A stretch of DNA of 64,000 nucleotides from DATFVJ01 sp963851085 (GCA_963851085.1 CAWKNX010000023.1:124001-188000); one strand, 5' to 3'. Counted from the stretch's first letter, positions 1-9,766 are shown. Numbers and translations are program-made. The notes: a model not told the origin generated them from the sequence alone.

Positions 1-694
1 GTGCGTACCAGAGATCCAGGTTGCGCATCCCCGCGAAGCGCCGCATCGCCATCCGGTAGCGGGCCACCGCGGCCATCACGATCTCGTGGCGCTGCTTTCC
101 GGGGAATCCGTTGCCTCGCGTTGCCACTTCCAGGCTCGCCGCCAGCCGCTTGACATCCCATTCCCACGGCCCGGGCAGTGTCTCGTCGAAGTCGTTGACG
201 TCGAACATCAGCCGGCGTTCCGGCGAGGCGTAGACACCGAAGTTGGACAGGTGCGCGTCGCCGCACGCCTGCACCGTCAGGCCTGAGTTCGGCGTCGTGG
301 CCAGATCAGTGGCCATGGGCAGCGCCGCGCCGCGGAAGAACGTGAACGGCGAAACGAGCATCCGCCCGTACCTGACGGGAACAAGCTCGGGCACCCGCCA
401 TACTGCCTGCTGCTCAAGCAGGGTGACGGGGTCCGGGCGGTTCGGCGGCGGGTCGAACATCGCATGACTGTCGCGCGGGACCTTGGCGCGCGCTTCTTTG
501 CCGCGGGCGGCACGCTCGGCCGGCGTGAGCCGTGCGAGCGCCGCGTCGGGTCGTGCTCGCTGGACAGGCGCTGTCGCGGGCGCAGCAGCAGATCGTGCTC
601 GCTGGGTAGGCGCTTTGGCGGGCGCGGCGGCAGATCGTGCTCGCTGGGTCCGCGTCGCGGGTGCTTGCGCTTTAGTCGCTTTAGTCTCTACCAC
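1..694 (-). CDS. DUF2252 family protein, C-terminus cut by window edge
   Basis: The minus-strand frame is open to the window edge, so the C-terminal part is missing. It reads through motifs typical of DUF2252: a PRDSHAMF start of the domain, then RYGRMLVSPFTFFRGAA, a GDAHLSNFG motif, and FDVNDFDETLPGPWEWDVKR. The family has a kinase-like flavour (GDxHxxNFG, DFDE), but its function is not established. The first ~50 residues are a low-complexity Ala/Arg/Pro tail built from near-identical repeats of RARSAAAPAKAPTQ, encoded by ~45-bp DNA repeats. I placed the start at a GTG at 694; another GTG at 775 is also open and would nearly touch the next gene. The family call is firm, the start is not. Confidence 0.8.
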   Translation of the reverse strand, partial: MVETKATKAQAPATRTQRARSAAAPAKAPTQRARSAAAPATAPVQRARPDAALARLTPAERAARGKEARAKVPRDSHAMFDPPPNRPDPVTLLEQQAVWRVPELVPVRYGRMLVSPFTFFRGAALPMATDLATTPNSGLTVQACGDAHLSNFGVYASPERRLMFDVNDFDETLPGPWEWDVKRLAASLEVATRGNGFPGKQRHEIVMAAVARYRMAMRRFAGMRNLDLWYA

Positions 695-779
695 GGTCCC
701 ACGATGCCGCGCGTCGGCGGCTCGCGCGTCACCCGCCTTGGGTGAGTGTCCCTGGCCGCGGCGGCCGGATAACACATGG

Positions 780-1664
780 TCAGACGGGTTTGCGGCCGAT
801 CCCCGCGTAGTTCGGCGCCAGGCTGGGCGGCCCGACGCCGTCGGCCGGCCGCCAGCGGTTGGTCGCCACCACTCCGGGTTCGAGCAGGTCGAGCCCGTCG
901 AAGAAGCGGCAGACCTCGGCGTAGGTGCGGCGGGTCTGCGGGGTTGAGACAAGCGAGTTGTAGCACTGTGCCGCCTTCGCGGCGGCCGCCGCGTCGACGT
1001 CGCTCGCCGGATGCGAGAGCACCAGGTAACTGCCCGCCGCGGTGGCGTCCATCAGCCGTCGCACGATCCCGTACGGATCATCAGAATCGGGGATCAGGTG
1101 CAGGATCATCAGCAGCATCACCGCGACCGGCTGGCTGAAATCCAGGGTCCGCGCTGCCGCCGCCAGAATCCTGTCCGTATCGCGCAGGTCCGCGTCCAGG
1201 TAGGTGGTCGGTCCCGTGGTGCTGTTCAGCAGGGCCCGCGCGTGCACGAGCACGATCGGGTCGTTGTCCACGTACACGACGCGGGCGGATGGCGCGACGG
1301 ACTGTGCCACCTCGTGGGTGTTGTTGGCGGCCGGTATGCCGGTCCCGATGTCGAGGAACTGCCTGATACCCACGTCGCCCGCCAGGTAGCGCACGGCCCG
1401 CCCGAGGAAGGCGCGGTTGGCCCGGACACCGACAAGGATGGCGGGCTGTGCCGTGATCACCTGATTGGCGGCAGCGCGATCGGCGGCGAAGTTGTCCTTG
1501 CCGCCCAGCCAGTAGTCGTAGACCCTGGCCGGGTGCGCGACGCTCGTGTCGACCGTGAGTTCGCCGCCTTCGCGCGCTGGATCCCGGCCGCGCGCGGGAT
1601 CAGCGCCCTGCGCGGGGGCGTAATCTCGAGCGGGAACCGCGTCGCCGGACCTTCGGGCTGGCAC
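780..1664 (-). CDS. SAM-dependent methyltransferase, DUF574 / Methyltransf_19 type
   Basis: The 294-residue protein carries the hallmarks of the actinobacterial DUF574 methyltransferases: HPARVYDYWLGGKDNFAADR near residue 43, the SAM-binding FLDIGTGIP motif near 105, VVYVDNDPIVL near 130, and an LMILHLIPD segment near 185. These proteins are numerous in filamentous actinomycetes, and substrates are known for few of them. The first ~35 residues are a Pro/Ala/Arg-rich stretch, so translation may really begin closer to the VDTSVAHPARVYDYWLGG segment. It is on the same strand as the DUF2252 gene, with its stop within ~90 bp of that gene, so co-transcription is possible. Confidence 0.85.
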   Translation of the reverse strand: MPARRSGDAVPARDYAPAQGADPARGRDPAREGGELTVDTSVAHPARVYDYWLGGKDNFAADRAAANQVITAQPAILVGVRANRAFLGRAVRYLAGDVGIRQFLDIGTGIPAANNTHEVAQSVAPSARVVYVDNDPIVLVHARALLNSTTGPTTYLDADLRDTDRILAAAARTLDFSQPVAVMLLMILHLIPDSDDPYGIVRRLMDATAAGSYLVLSHPASDVDAAAAAKAAQCYNSLVSTPQTRRTYAEVCRFFDGLDLLEPGVVATNRWRPADGVGPPSLAPNYAGIGRKPV

Positions 1665-1745
1665 TAGAACGCCTCCCTGAGTCTCCAGTCACGCCGGTGG
1701 AGCGGGCCGCGCATTACGTCACAAGCGTATCCATACCGTGGCAGC

Positions 1746-2600
1746 TCACCGCCGCGGCGGTCCCTGGCGGACGCGTGCCATCGCGTCGGCAGGGGTGCCC
1801 CGCCACCAGCCCATCGCCTCGATCCACCAGGTCAGGCCGGCCTGCGCGTACGGGGCGACGTGGCGCGCACCACGGTCGGGGGCCGAGCCGTCCGTGCGCC
1901 CCTCCAGCGCCACATCGAACGGTGACTGCTGCGCGCGCTGCTCCCGCGTGTAGCGCAGAATCGCGCGCAGTTCCTCGGGCGGCATGGTCTCGCCGAGTCC
2001 GTATCCGGTGTGGGTCGGCATCACGCCGTCCCAGCGCGCGGCCCGCCGGAATGGCGCCTTGTGCGGCCAGCGGCCGGCGCACCAGATCGGAATCCGTGGC
2101 TGCTGCACGGGGGGCGGCACCATCGTGACATCCGTGGCGGTGAGGTGGTCGCCCGTGAAGGTCACGGGCTGTCCGCTCCAGAGCGCGTTGAGCAGGTCGA
2201 GGGATTCGTCCAGGCGCGCCGCGCGGTGCCTGGCGTCGCCGGGCTCGCCGAACGCGGTGAACTCCGTGGTCACCGAGCCGAGGCCGGCGCCGAAGATGAG
2301 CCGCCCGGCGGACAGATGGTCGAGGGTGACCGACTCGCGTGCCACCTTGCCGACCCGGCGGCGGGCCAGGATGGTGACGAGCACGCCGGTACGGATCCTC
2401 GCCGTCCGCGCCGCCACCGCCGAGATCACCACGGTCGGGTCCGCGACCGGCCACAGCGGGTCGGCGTACAGCAGGTGATCCCACAGGAAGAAGCCGTCCC
2501 AGCCGGCGTCCTCACCGGCCGCCGCGAGGTCCACGAGCAGCCGGGGATCACCGAACTGGCCGACGTTGGGTACTCCCACCGCGTAACGAAGCTCCACCAT
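1746..2600 (-). CDS. LLM class flavin-dependent oxidoreductase (F420-type)
   Basis: The 284-residue product starts MVELRYAVGVPNVGQFGDP and continues with GWDGFFLWDHLL, TARIRTGVLVT, RRVGKVARESVTLDHLSAGR and FGAGLGSVTTEF. This is the bacterial luciferase-like TIM barrel, and the pattern resembles F420-dependent reductases of actinobacteria. The open frame runs further upstream to 3041, but that part is antisense to the next gene, so I chose the ATG at 2600, where homology begins. It is divergent from the nitronate monooxygenase-like gene, with a shared 136-bp promoter region that contains a GC-rich hairpin repeat. The substrate cannot be told from sequence. Confidence 0.85.
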   Translation of the reverse strand: MVELRYAVGVPNVGQFGDPRLLVDLAAAGEDAGWDGFFLWDHLLYADPLWPVADPTVVISAVAARTARIRTGVLVTILARRRVGKVARESVTLDHLSAGRLIFGAGLGSVTTEFTAFGEPGDARHRAARLDESLDLLNALWSGQPVTFTGDHLTATDVTMVPPPVQQPRIPIWCAGRWPHKAPFRRAARWDGVMPTHTGYGLGETMPPEELRAILRYTREQRAQQSPFDVALEGRTDGSAPDRGARHVAPYAQAGLTWWIEAMGWWRGTPADAMARVRQGPPRR

Positions 2601-2621
2601 GTGCCGTACCCTAGGCGATCT

Positions 2622-2666
2622 TGCCAGGGCGGGGGTTCCCGGGGGTCGTCCCCCCGGGCCAGCAGG
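2622..2666. repeat. Solitary copy of the GGGGGTTCCGGGGG hairpin repeat
   Basis: The segment reads as a variant of the core found five times in tandem at 21431-21813: a G-run, TTCC, a second G-run, TCGTCC, a C-run and CCAGCA. It can fold into a G/C hairpin. It sits between two divergent genes. Confidence 0.6.
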
Positions 2667-2736
2667 GTTACGGGGGTCGTCACTGGGTTGTCCCATGGGG
2701 CCGGAGTAGCGTGCGCACCATGGACGAGGAGACGAC

Positions 2737-3720
2737 GTGCTTTCGACCCAGTTGACCCGCGAGTGGGGGCTGCGGCACCCCCTGGTCCTCGCCCCCATGG
2801 CCGGGGTGTCCGGTGGGCGGCTCGCGGCGGCGGTCGCCAGCGCGGGCGGGCTCGGGTTCATCGGCGTGGGGGAGTCCGCCACCGCTGACTGGCTGGACCG
2901 CGCGGCGGCCCAGGCGGCAGCTTCGGGCGGCGTGTGGGGCATCGGCTCGGTGGCCTGGGTCCTGGAGCGCCAGCCCGGCATGCTCGACCACATGCTCGGG
3001 CTGCGCCCGCCGGTTGTCGCGCTCTCCTTTGGCGACATCACGCCGTGGGCGCGCCCTGTCCGGGCTGCGGGTGTCAGGCTCGCGGTTCAGGTCCGTACCC
3101 GGGCCGAGGCGGAGACGGCGCTGGCGGCAGGAGCCGACGCACTGGTCGCGCAGGGTACCGAGGCAGGCGGGCACACCGGGTTCATCGGCACACTGACGAT
3201 TCTCCAGGTTGTGCTCGACGCCGTGGGGGACCGGCCGGTGCCGGTGCTCGCCGCCGGCGGCGTCGCCACGGGTGCGGCCGTTGCCGGCGCGCTCGTCATG
3301 GGCGCCGCCGGTGCCTGGATCGGCAGCGCGTTTTCTGCGACACAGGAAGCGGACGGTTCGCCCGCACGTAAAGAGCGTCTGCTCGGTGCCACCGAGAACG
3401 ATACCGTCCAGACCCGTGTGTTCGACATCGCACTTGACGCCGGTTACCCGGCGGCAGCCCCGGGGCGGGCACTGCGGAACCGGTTCACCGGGCAGTGGCA
3501 CGGCAAAGAGGAAGACCTGGCGGCCCGCCAGCAGCAGGAATTCGAACGCCTGCGCCAGGCCCGTGCCGCGGACGATTTCGACATCTACCACGTGTATGCG
3601 GGCCAGGCGATCGGCCTGGTCGGCGAGGTCGAGCCGGCCGCGGCGGTCATCGGCCGCCTCGCCGCGGACGCGGAGGCGGCGATTCGCCGCAGCGGCGGCC
3701 TGCTCGCGGACGATTCGTGA
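2737..3720 (+). CDS. Nitronate monooxygenase / 2-nitropropane dioxygenase family protein
   Basis: The 327-residue protein has the NPD-family FMN-binding TIM barrel: HPLVLAPMAGVSGG at residues 14-27, AGGLGFIGVG near 37, a central QGTEAGGHTG motif near 145, VPVLAAGGVATG near 168 and MGAAGAWIGSAFSAT near 188. The QGxEAGGH motif holds FMN phosphate and active-site residues in the family. Nitronate monooxygenases oxidise alkyl nitronates; the true substrate of actinobacterial members is often unknown. It is transcribed divergently from the LLM oxidoreductase, and its 3' end meets the converging transporter gene. Confidence 0.85.
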   Translation: MLSTQLTREWGLRHPLVLAPMAGVSGGRLAAAVASAGGLGFIGVGESATADWLDRAAAQAAASGGVWGIGSVAWVLERQPGMLDHMLGLRPPVVALSFGDITPWARPVRAAGVRLAVQVRTRAEAETALAAGADALVAQGTEAGGHTGFIGTLTILQVVLDAVGDRPVPVLAAGGVATGAAVAGALVMGAAGAWIGSAFSATQEADGSPARKERLLGATENDTVQTRVFDIALDAGYPAAAPGRALRNRFTGQWHGKEEDLAARQQQEFERLRQARAADDFDIYHVYAGQAIGLVGEVEPAAAVIGRLAADAEAAIRRSGGLLADDS

Positions 3721-3729
3721 CAGCAGCGA

Positions 3730-4747
3730 TCACCGGCGTGTGCTTGACCTCAGGATCAGCGCGACCGCGGCGACGATGATCGTTCCGGCGGCGATCGTCT
3801 GCACCGTGGGGCGCTCGCCGAGCAGGGGCCAGCCGATCAGGACCGCGACGACCGGATTCACGTACGCGTAGGTCGAGGTGGTGGACGTGGGCAGTGCCCT
3901 GAGCGCGTAGATGTACGCGGTGAACGCCACGATGGAGCCGGGGACGGCGAGCCAGGCAAGCGCGGCCACCGTGTCCCACGACAGCCTGCTCACATCAAGG
4001 CGGGCCCACTCGCCGCTGACGGTAGCGGCGACCAGAATCACCAGGCCGCCCGCGAGCATCTGCATGGCGGTGCCGAGGAACGCCTGCCGCGGCTGCGGCG
4101 CGGTCTTGCTGTACAGCGATCCCGCTGCCCACGAGACGGATGCGACAAGCACGATGCCCGCGCCGAACGGGCTGGGCCGCTGTGGCGACGTGGGTGGACG
4201 AGGATCGCCACCCCGGCCAGGCCGAGCAGGAGCCCGGCCGCGACCATCGGCCGTACCGTCTGGCGGTGGCCGATCGCCTCGAACACCACGAGCCACAGCG
4301 GCACGGTGGCGACGAGCAGTGCGGCGATTCCGGCCGGAATCGTCTGCTCGCCGACCGACACCAGGCCGTTACCGCCGAGCAGCATGAGCGTGCCGACGAC
4401 CGCGGCACCCCACCAGTTCGCGCGGGTGAACCGGCGCCCCAGGTCGGCGGCCGTGGGCGGGCGATCGGGAACAGGATCGCGGCGGCGATCAGGTAGCGGG
4501 TTCCCGCGAAGATCAGCGGCGGCATGCCGCGCACGCCGATCCTGATCGCGTCGTACGTCGAGCCCCAGAGGAACCAGACGGCGATCAGAGCGGCCCAGCC
4601 GAGCCCTCTGCTTGTGCTGGCGCGCGGTGTGCCAGCGCAGGAGGCTCCATCGGGCCGCCCCGCGGGCAGCGCCGCGCGTGCTTGATGTCGCTCACAGGAC
4701 TCAAGCCTGCGGGTCGCGGCGTCGGATTGCTGGCAGGATTCGGACAT
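3730..4747 (-). pseudogene. EamA/DMT-family transporter, reading frame broken twice
   Basis: Three different minus-strand frames together spell one EamA (drug/metabolite transporter) protein. An N-terminal part contains LIAVWFLWGSTYDAIRIG and FAGTRYLIAAAILFP. A middle part runs from MLLGGNGLVSVGEQTIP to GLAGVAILVHP. A C-terminal part contains ASVSWAAGSLYSK and TYAYVNPVVAVLIGWPLLGE. The switches lie near 4440 and near 4190, both in C/G-rich runs. The total length (~338 residues) equals a normal ten-helix EamA exporter, so only one or a few bases are wrong or missing. The likely start is the ATG at 4747. This could be a recently inactivated gene or a working gene with assembly indels. Confidence 0.75.
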
Positions 4748-4871
4748 ATGTGCCTGCCGTGCCCGGCCGCGCACACTTCCCGGGGCCCTGCGTGAGCGGG
4801 ACCGTTGGTCCTGGACGACGGCAAAGGCTACGGATGCCAGGAGTTCGGGGCTTTGCAAATTGTGTCCACAC

Positions 4872-5595
4872 CTACGGCCGTGAGTTGATAAAGGCCCGGG
4901 CGTGTGCGTCGATCGCGGCGGCGAACTGCCGGAAGTTGAGTGAGTCGGCAGGGAAACTCAGCTTCGTCGGATTGTCCTTTGTGGCGAGGGTGAGGCAGTC
5001 CGCTGTGTACTTGCGCTCCAGGACCAGGCGCTGGCACAGGACCTCATAGCGCTTGGCGTACGAGGCAGTTTTTGAAAACCGGATCCACTTCGAAGTACGG
5101 CTCGGCGTTGGCGACGGGAACGTGGACCCTGGGGCAGTCTTCGAGGAGGAAGAAGTATCCGAGGAAGGGTGCCTTGTAGTGCCCGAACCTGCCCTCCCGG
5201 TAGGCGGTCCAGACGTCCTCGGCGTTTCCGATGGCTTCCTCGGCGCGGTTGTTGAAGTTGTTGCCGAAACTCGGGCCGACCTGTGACTTGAATTCAACAG
5301 CCAGCAAGAGCTGGTTGCCGGCGACGACAAGCAGGTCCCACTTCTTTTCGGGCCGGAAGTAACCGGGCAGCTCGAGCGCCGTGCGGGCACGAATGTCAGC
5401 GCGGGACAAGCCGGTGTCGAGGAGGATGTCGGTGAGGAGTGTTTCGAGCGCGCCCATTTGGGTTCCGCCCGTGACCGCACCCCGGGTGCCAGCGTCGATC
5501 TTGCCGGCCTTGATCTGCTTTTGCTGCTGGCGGTCCCGCGCATCCCAGAACGCCTGCACTGCTTGCTGGAATCGCTCTTCGACGTCTACTAACAC
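4872..5595 (-). pseudogene. PaeR7I/XhoI-type type II restriction endonuclease, one frameshift
   Basis: The 183-residue first part and a second part in another frame join near 5060 into a ~240-residue protein, the usual length of PaeR7I-family enzymes. Family markers are RGAVTGGTQM near residue 38, LPGYFRPEKKWDLLVV near 76, VEFKSQVGPSFGNNFNNR near 100 and DVWTAYREGRFG near 127. The WDLLV-(x)n-EFK arrangement is a PD-(D/E)xK nuclease core. The C-terminal part contains YAKRYEVLCQRLVLERKYT and ends AIDAHARAFINSRP. PaeR7I and XhoI cut CTCGAG, so I predict that specificity. The gene lies directly after its methyltransferase on the same strand. As written, the frame break would remove the last ~60 residues. 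Confidence 0.8.
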
Positions 5596-7351
5596 GACAG
5601 GCCCTCTGCCATGGTCGGTGATGCCATACGCCTCAATGGCGGCGGTCGTGGCTGCATCGGTATCCCGGGCGCGGAATGCCTGCCGGAGCCGGTCAGACAG
5701 GCCCTCAGGCAGCGATGCTGGGCGTCAGGGACCCTGATGCGGCGCAAGTACTGGGCTTGGAAACGTAGCGTGCCGCCGCGCATCTTGACGCAGTACGCCT
5801 CGATGAACAGTTGGGCCACCCGGGAGAGCAGCAGGCCGCCGAGCACCTCCAGGTCCCAGACCTGCGATGTCAGGTAGTACAGATTGTGGTGCGGATAGGT
5901 TTCACCCCGGTCGAGGACTGGGTTGCTGGTCAGCTTCATGTCCGGGAAGTACAGCTTGGGCTGGGTGGTCAGGTCGTGATGGACACGGTCAATCGTGCGG
6001 TACCAGTCCCTGGGCTGGCGCTGGGCGATGTTGCGGCCCCGGAGTTCTGTCTTCCGGCCCTCCAGGTAAGCGCGGAGCTTAGGGTAGCCGGTCAGGTCGA
6101 CCAGGCCGCCGCCGCGCTTCCACGGGTCCACGCAGGTAGTGCCCCGACCATCGCAGGACACCGTCACGGGTGTCAGCGGTCATTGCCAGCGGCAGGAGCC
6201 GGTCGGGCTCGACCAGGCCCGGGTCAGTGGTGATGAATACACGGTCTGCGCCAGTGGCAACGCCGATGCCAACCTTCGTGCCGGTCAGCTCATCTTCCAG
6301 CGGCCCGAACCGTGTCTCCAGCCGCTGGAGCAGGCTAAGTTGGCGTGGTTCTAGCGACGGCCATGGCGCGGTCCCGCGAAACCAGCGCTCCACCGTGGTC
6401 GCTGTGAACCCGGGGACGGCGTTTACCTGGCCACGGGCAGAGCCCGGTGATGCGCATCGAGCCAGGCTCTCGCCAGTGGGCAGCGGTCCGGCGCCAGAGT
6501 CGGTATTCGCGACGACCGCCTGCTTCTGAGCGGCCCGGCGGATCATGATGACGGCCGGGATAGGCCGCACACGTCGTTCTCGAAAGCGGGCGCGTCATGC
6601 ATCTCGATGACTGCCTCAACCGCGAACGCACCCGCGATCATGCGGCGTAGCTCAGCCCCGTACGCCGACCGCATCCATCGGTCCGCGCAAATGAACCCCA
6701 GCACCCCGCCGTCTGTGAGCTGCCGCAGCCCCGCCTCGATGAAGCCCACATAGATGTCACACCCGCCCGACCATCGACGGGTACAGGCGCCGGTACGCCT
6801 CTAGCGCCTCCTGTCAGGCAGGTCGTCATATCGGATGTAGGGGGGATTGCCCACGACGACATCGGCGCGGACGGTCCCCCTGGGAGGCCAGCAGGTAATC
6901 CCCGACGCGGACCCAGCTCTCCGGCCAACGCCTGCGCCTCACGGCCGGCTGACATCATGGTTGCGCAGTTCCCGGCTCACCAGCGCGACGGCACTGAGCA
7001 GCCGCAGTCGGCGTCGAGCTCATATGCTCGGATCGACTCGCCGGCGTCGGAAAGTCTCCGTCCATGGGCCGCCACTGAGGCGATCAGCCGCTGAGCCATC
7101 GGCACCAGGAACGCGCCCGCACCCGCCGCTGGCTCCACCGCGTAACGCAGCGCGAGATCCTCTTCAGTCCGGTACCCAGCGAGATCCAAGATCAGGTCCA
7201 CGACCCACGGCCTGGTGTAGACGACACCCCTTGGCTCCTTCGCCGGCACCAGCCGCGGCAGCCCGTCAACGAGCGCGACATTCGCAGCCGGGCCACCGGT
7301 GGGCGGTTCCTCGGGCAGGCCCAGGTCGAGGCGTGCTTGGAAGGCCGTCAT
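5589..7351 (-). pseudogene. N6-adenine DNA methyltransferase of the PaeR7I/XhoI system, several frameshifts
   Basis: Fragments in all three minus frames add up to one type II gamma-class adenine methylase of ~585 codons. In order they are: an N-terminal part (MTAFQARLDLGLPEEPP, then VYTRPWVVDLILDLAGY and VEPAAGAGAFLVPMA, the SAM motif); the catalytic NPPYIRYDDLPD at about 6808-6848; a segment with GGVLGFICADRWMRSAYGAE; a target-recognition-like part (TGTKVGIGVATGADRVFI); and a C-terminal part (PHHNLYYLTSQVWDLE, RGGTLRFQAQYLRRI). At least four frame switches are needed (about 7010, 6760, 6570 and 6130, with another near 5715). The C-terminal frame after the last switch runs into the endonuclease frame. 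Either the system is dead, or the region holds several sequencing indels. Confidence 0.75.
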
Positions 7352-7598
7352 GTCAGCGCTTCCCCTTCTAGGCCCAGGGGCCTGATCCTGACAGATACGA
7401 ACGCGCGCGCCAGTGGCCGCAGATCCTGCCTGGCACGGGTTGATCATACGAGCAGGGGATGACATGGCGCGGCAACCAGCAGAAGGCCAGCAGGCCCGAG
7501 TGCCGGATTGCCCCCGGGGCAGTACAGTCCAAACGGGCTGCGCGGGGGCGATGGCGCGGCAACGACCACTAGCTAGCCCGGTGTAAGGGGGGCCCGAG

Positions 7599-8185
7599 GT
7601 GAGCCGCGACGCAGCAGACGGCCCCGCGATCACGCGGTTGTCGTCACGGATTGTCTACGAGAACCCGTGGATGATCGTCCGTGAGGACGAGATCGAACGG
7701 CCAGACGGCTCACGCGGCGTATACGGCGTGATCGACAAGCCCGACTTCGCGCTTGTCGTCCCCGCCGAGAACGGCGGCTTCCACCTGGTCCAGGAGTATC
7801 GCTATCCCATCGGGCGCCGCACCTGGAACTTCCCGCAGGGCACGTTGCCTGGCCGCGCGCAGGCCGATCCCGAGCACCTGGCGCGCCGCGAACTGGCGGA
7901 GGAAACCGGTCTGCGGGCCGGTGAACTCGTGCATCTTGGGTTCGTGCACTGCTCGCACGGCATGAGCCGCCAGGGGTGCAACATTTATCTCGCCACCGAT
8001 CTCAGCTACGGCCAGGCCCAGCGTGAGCACGAGGAGCAGGACATGCGCCAGGCGTGGGTCTCCGGGATGCCTTCGAGCAGATGATCGCCGACGGCGCCAT
8101 CACCGATGACGCCACCGTGGCGGCCTACGCCCTGCTGATCCTGCACGAGCGCCGCGCTAGCCGGAGGTCTCCTGGAGCGCCTTGA
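7599..8185 (+). pseudogene. NUDIX hydrolase (ADP-sugar pyrophosphatase-like), one frameshift near 8066
   Basis: The first 155 residues are a Nudix domain: VYENPWMIVREDEIERPDG, WNFPQGTL, then the box HLARRELAEETGL. The first box glutamate appears to be replaced (GRAQAD instead of a G-x5-E arrangement). After RQAWVS the frame must shift; the other frame continues DAFEQMIADGAITDDATVAAYALLILHERR to a stop at 8185, which is the expected end of such proteins. Members with this N-terminal pattern hydrolyse ADP-ribose or similar nucleotide sugars. A GTG start at 7599 follows GGGGGGCCCGAG. The protein is complete if a single-base indel is corrected. Confidence 0.8.
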
Positions 8186-8198
8186 GTCCCTGCTGTGA

Positions 8199-8762
8199 TT
8201 AGGGGTTCCAGTCGAGTCGGAACCAGACCAGTGTGCGTGTGGTTTCGTGGTGGTTGCCGTGGTGGCCCCATCTGGTGGTGAGTAGCTCGACGAGGTCGAG
8301 GCCGCGGCCTGATTCGGTGAGTTCTGCGGGGTCGTGGGAGCGCGGGGCGGGTGTGGTGGGGGAGCCGTCGTCGATGACAGCGATGTAGGCGGTGGCGGCA
8401 CCGGGCCAGATGATGACTTCGAATGTGCCGTGTGCGGCGGTGCGGGTGTGGGTGAGGGCGTTGGCGACAAGTTCGCTGGTGAGCAGCACGGCGGTGTCGG
8501 CTGCTGGGCAGTCGCCGAGCACTCTGGCGACGAAGAGGCGCGCGTGACGGGCCTGGTCGGCCCGGCCGGGAAAGATCCGGCGTTTGGGCTTGGCGACGTG
8601 GCGGGCGGTGGCGAGTAAGTCGGCCAGGTCTGCGACGACGAAGCCGGGGCAGTCGCCGGTCTGGCCGGATGGCATGGACGGCTGATGCTCCGCGTCGGGC
8701 GCGGTGTGGCTGCCCGCTGGCGCGGGCGTCATGTGGTCGCTGGAGGGCATCTGTTTCGCCAT
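8199..8762 (-). CDS. ATP-binding protein, anti-sigma-factor-like (HATPase_c_2)
   Basis: From the ATG at 8762 the product has ~187 residues. A GHKL ATPase fold is visible: LTSELVANALTHTRTAAHG (N box), VIDDGSPTTPAPRS (G1 box) and ESGRGLDLVELLTTRWG (G2 box). Actinomycetes carry many such RsbW/SpoIIAB-like proteins. They sit beside XRE-DUF397 modules, as here, and are thought to act in regulation by protein binding or phosphorylation. An upstream ATG at 8885 is open, but it would read across the promoter of the divergent regulator, so I prefer the internal start. Confidence 0.8.
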   Translation of the reverse strand: MAKQMPSSDHMTPAPAGSHTAPDAEHQPSMPSGQTGDCPGFVVADLADLLATARHVAKPKRRIFPGRADQARHARLFVARVLGDCPAADTAVLLTSELVANALTHTRTAAHGTFEVIIWPGAATAYIAVIDDGSPTTPAPRSHDPAELTESGRGLDLVELLTTRWGHHGNHHETTRTLVWFRLDWNP

Positions 8763-8845
8763 CTGTTGCGGTGTTTGGCTCACCGGGGGCCACTGGGCAG
8801 TGGCACGCTGTACCGAGTATGGATCGGAGTGTATCCTTTGGCAAT

Positions 8846-8858
8846 CCTCCAATGGAGG
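8846..8858. promoter_or_regulatory. Inverted repeat CCTCCA-A-TGGAGG in the ATPase/XRE intergenic region
   Basis: A near-perfect 13-bp palindrome lies ~28 bp before the XRE regulator's start and between the two divergent genes. XRE/DUF5753 regulators often bind their own promoter, so this is a candidate operator. The regulator's ribosome site GAGGAGGAAGG at about 8872-8882 is strong. Confidence 0.35.
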
Positions 8859-8885
8859 GAATCCGTTCGATGAGGAGGAAGGCAC

Positions 8886-9743
8886 ATGAGTGTGCGGCCC
8901 AGCCCGACGGTCCGCAGCAAGCGGCTGCGGCGGGAGCTACGGCGCCTGCGCGAGGAGCGCGGCCTGACCATCGAGCAGGCCACCGAACTGGCGGGCGGCG
9001 AGTGGAACCCGAGCACCCTCGGGCGCTGGGAGAACGGTGACCGCCGGATCCGCCCCGGCGACCTGCGGGTGCTGCTGGACGTCTACGACGTCCACGGCAG
9101 CCAGCGCGAGGCGCTGCTGACGCTGGCCAAGGAAGCTCGCCAGCGCGGCTGGTGGCACCGCTACGGCGATGTCCTGCCCGCGGACTACAGCGCCTACATC
9201 GGCCTGGAGACCGAGGCGACGTCGATCCGTACCTACCAGCAGCAACTCGTGCCCGGGCCGCTACAGACCGAGGCGTACGCGAGCGCCGTCATCAGCGCCG
9301 GGCGCCCCGACGACGCCGCCGACGCGATCGACCGGCGCGTCGCGGTCCGCCTGGAACGCCAGGCGATCTTGACCCGCGAGGACCCGGTGCGCCTGTGGGC
9401 CGTGCTGGACGAGGCGGTCATCCGCCGCGCCGTCGGCGGGGCCGCCGTCATGCGCGGCCAGCTCCAGCACCTGGCCGACATGGCTGCCCGGCCCGGCATC
9501 CAGCTTCAGGTGCTGCCGTTCGCGGCAGGAGCACACTCCGCGATGGCCGCATCGTTCATCATTTTGGGCTTTGAGGCTCCCGATCCGGACGTGGCGTACC
9601 TCGATACAGGCACAAGTGGCCTGTTCGTGGAGGAAGCGTCGGCGGTCGCGCACTATAAACTCATGTTCGACCACCTGCGCGCAGCAGCCCTCGGCCCCGG
9701 TGAGTCGGCCGCGCTGTTCGCGGCCCAAACAGAACCAGGCTGA
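8886..9743 (+). CDS. XRE-family transcriptional regulator with DUF5753
   Basis: The 285-residue protein has an N-terminal helix-turn-helix at residues ~12-70 (LRRLREERGLTIEQATELAG, then STLGRWENGDRRIRPGDL) and a DUF5753 sensor-like domain. The DUF5753 part includes YIGLETEATSIRTYQQQLVP, LLQTEAYA-like PGPLQTEAYASAV, and LQVLPFAAGAHSAM near residue 210. This is one of the most common regulator classes in Streptomyces-type genomes; it is usually paired with a small DUF397 protein, which follows here after 23 bp. WhiJ/BldB-type developmental systems belong to this group. No DNA target is known for this copy, though it may control its own divergent promoter. Confidence 0.9.
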   Translation: MSVRPSPTVRSKRLRRELRRLREERGLTIEQATELAGGEWNPSTLGRWENGDRRIRPGDLRVLLDVYDVHGSQREALLTLAKEARQRGWWHRYGDVLPADYSAYIGLETEATSIRTYQQQLVPGPLQTEAYASAVISAGRPDDAADAIDRRVAVRLERQAILTREDPVRLWAVLDEAVIRRAVGGAAVMRGQLQHLADMAARPGIQLQVLPFAAGAHSAMAASFIILGFEAPDPDVAYLDTGTSGLFVEEASAVAHYKLMFDHLRAAALGPGESAALFAAQTEPG

Positions 9744-9766
9744 CCAGAGATCCAAGGAGGTGCGGG

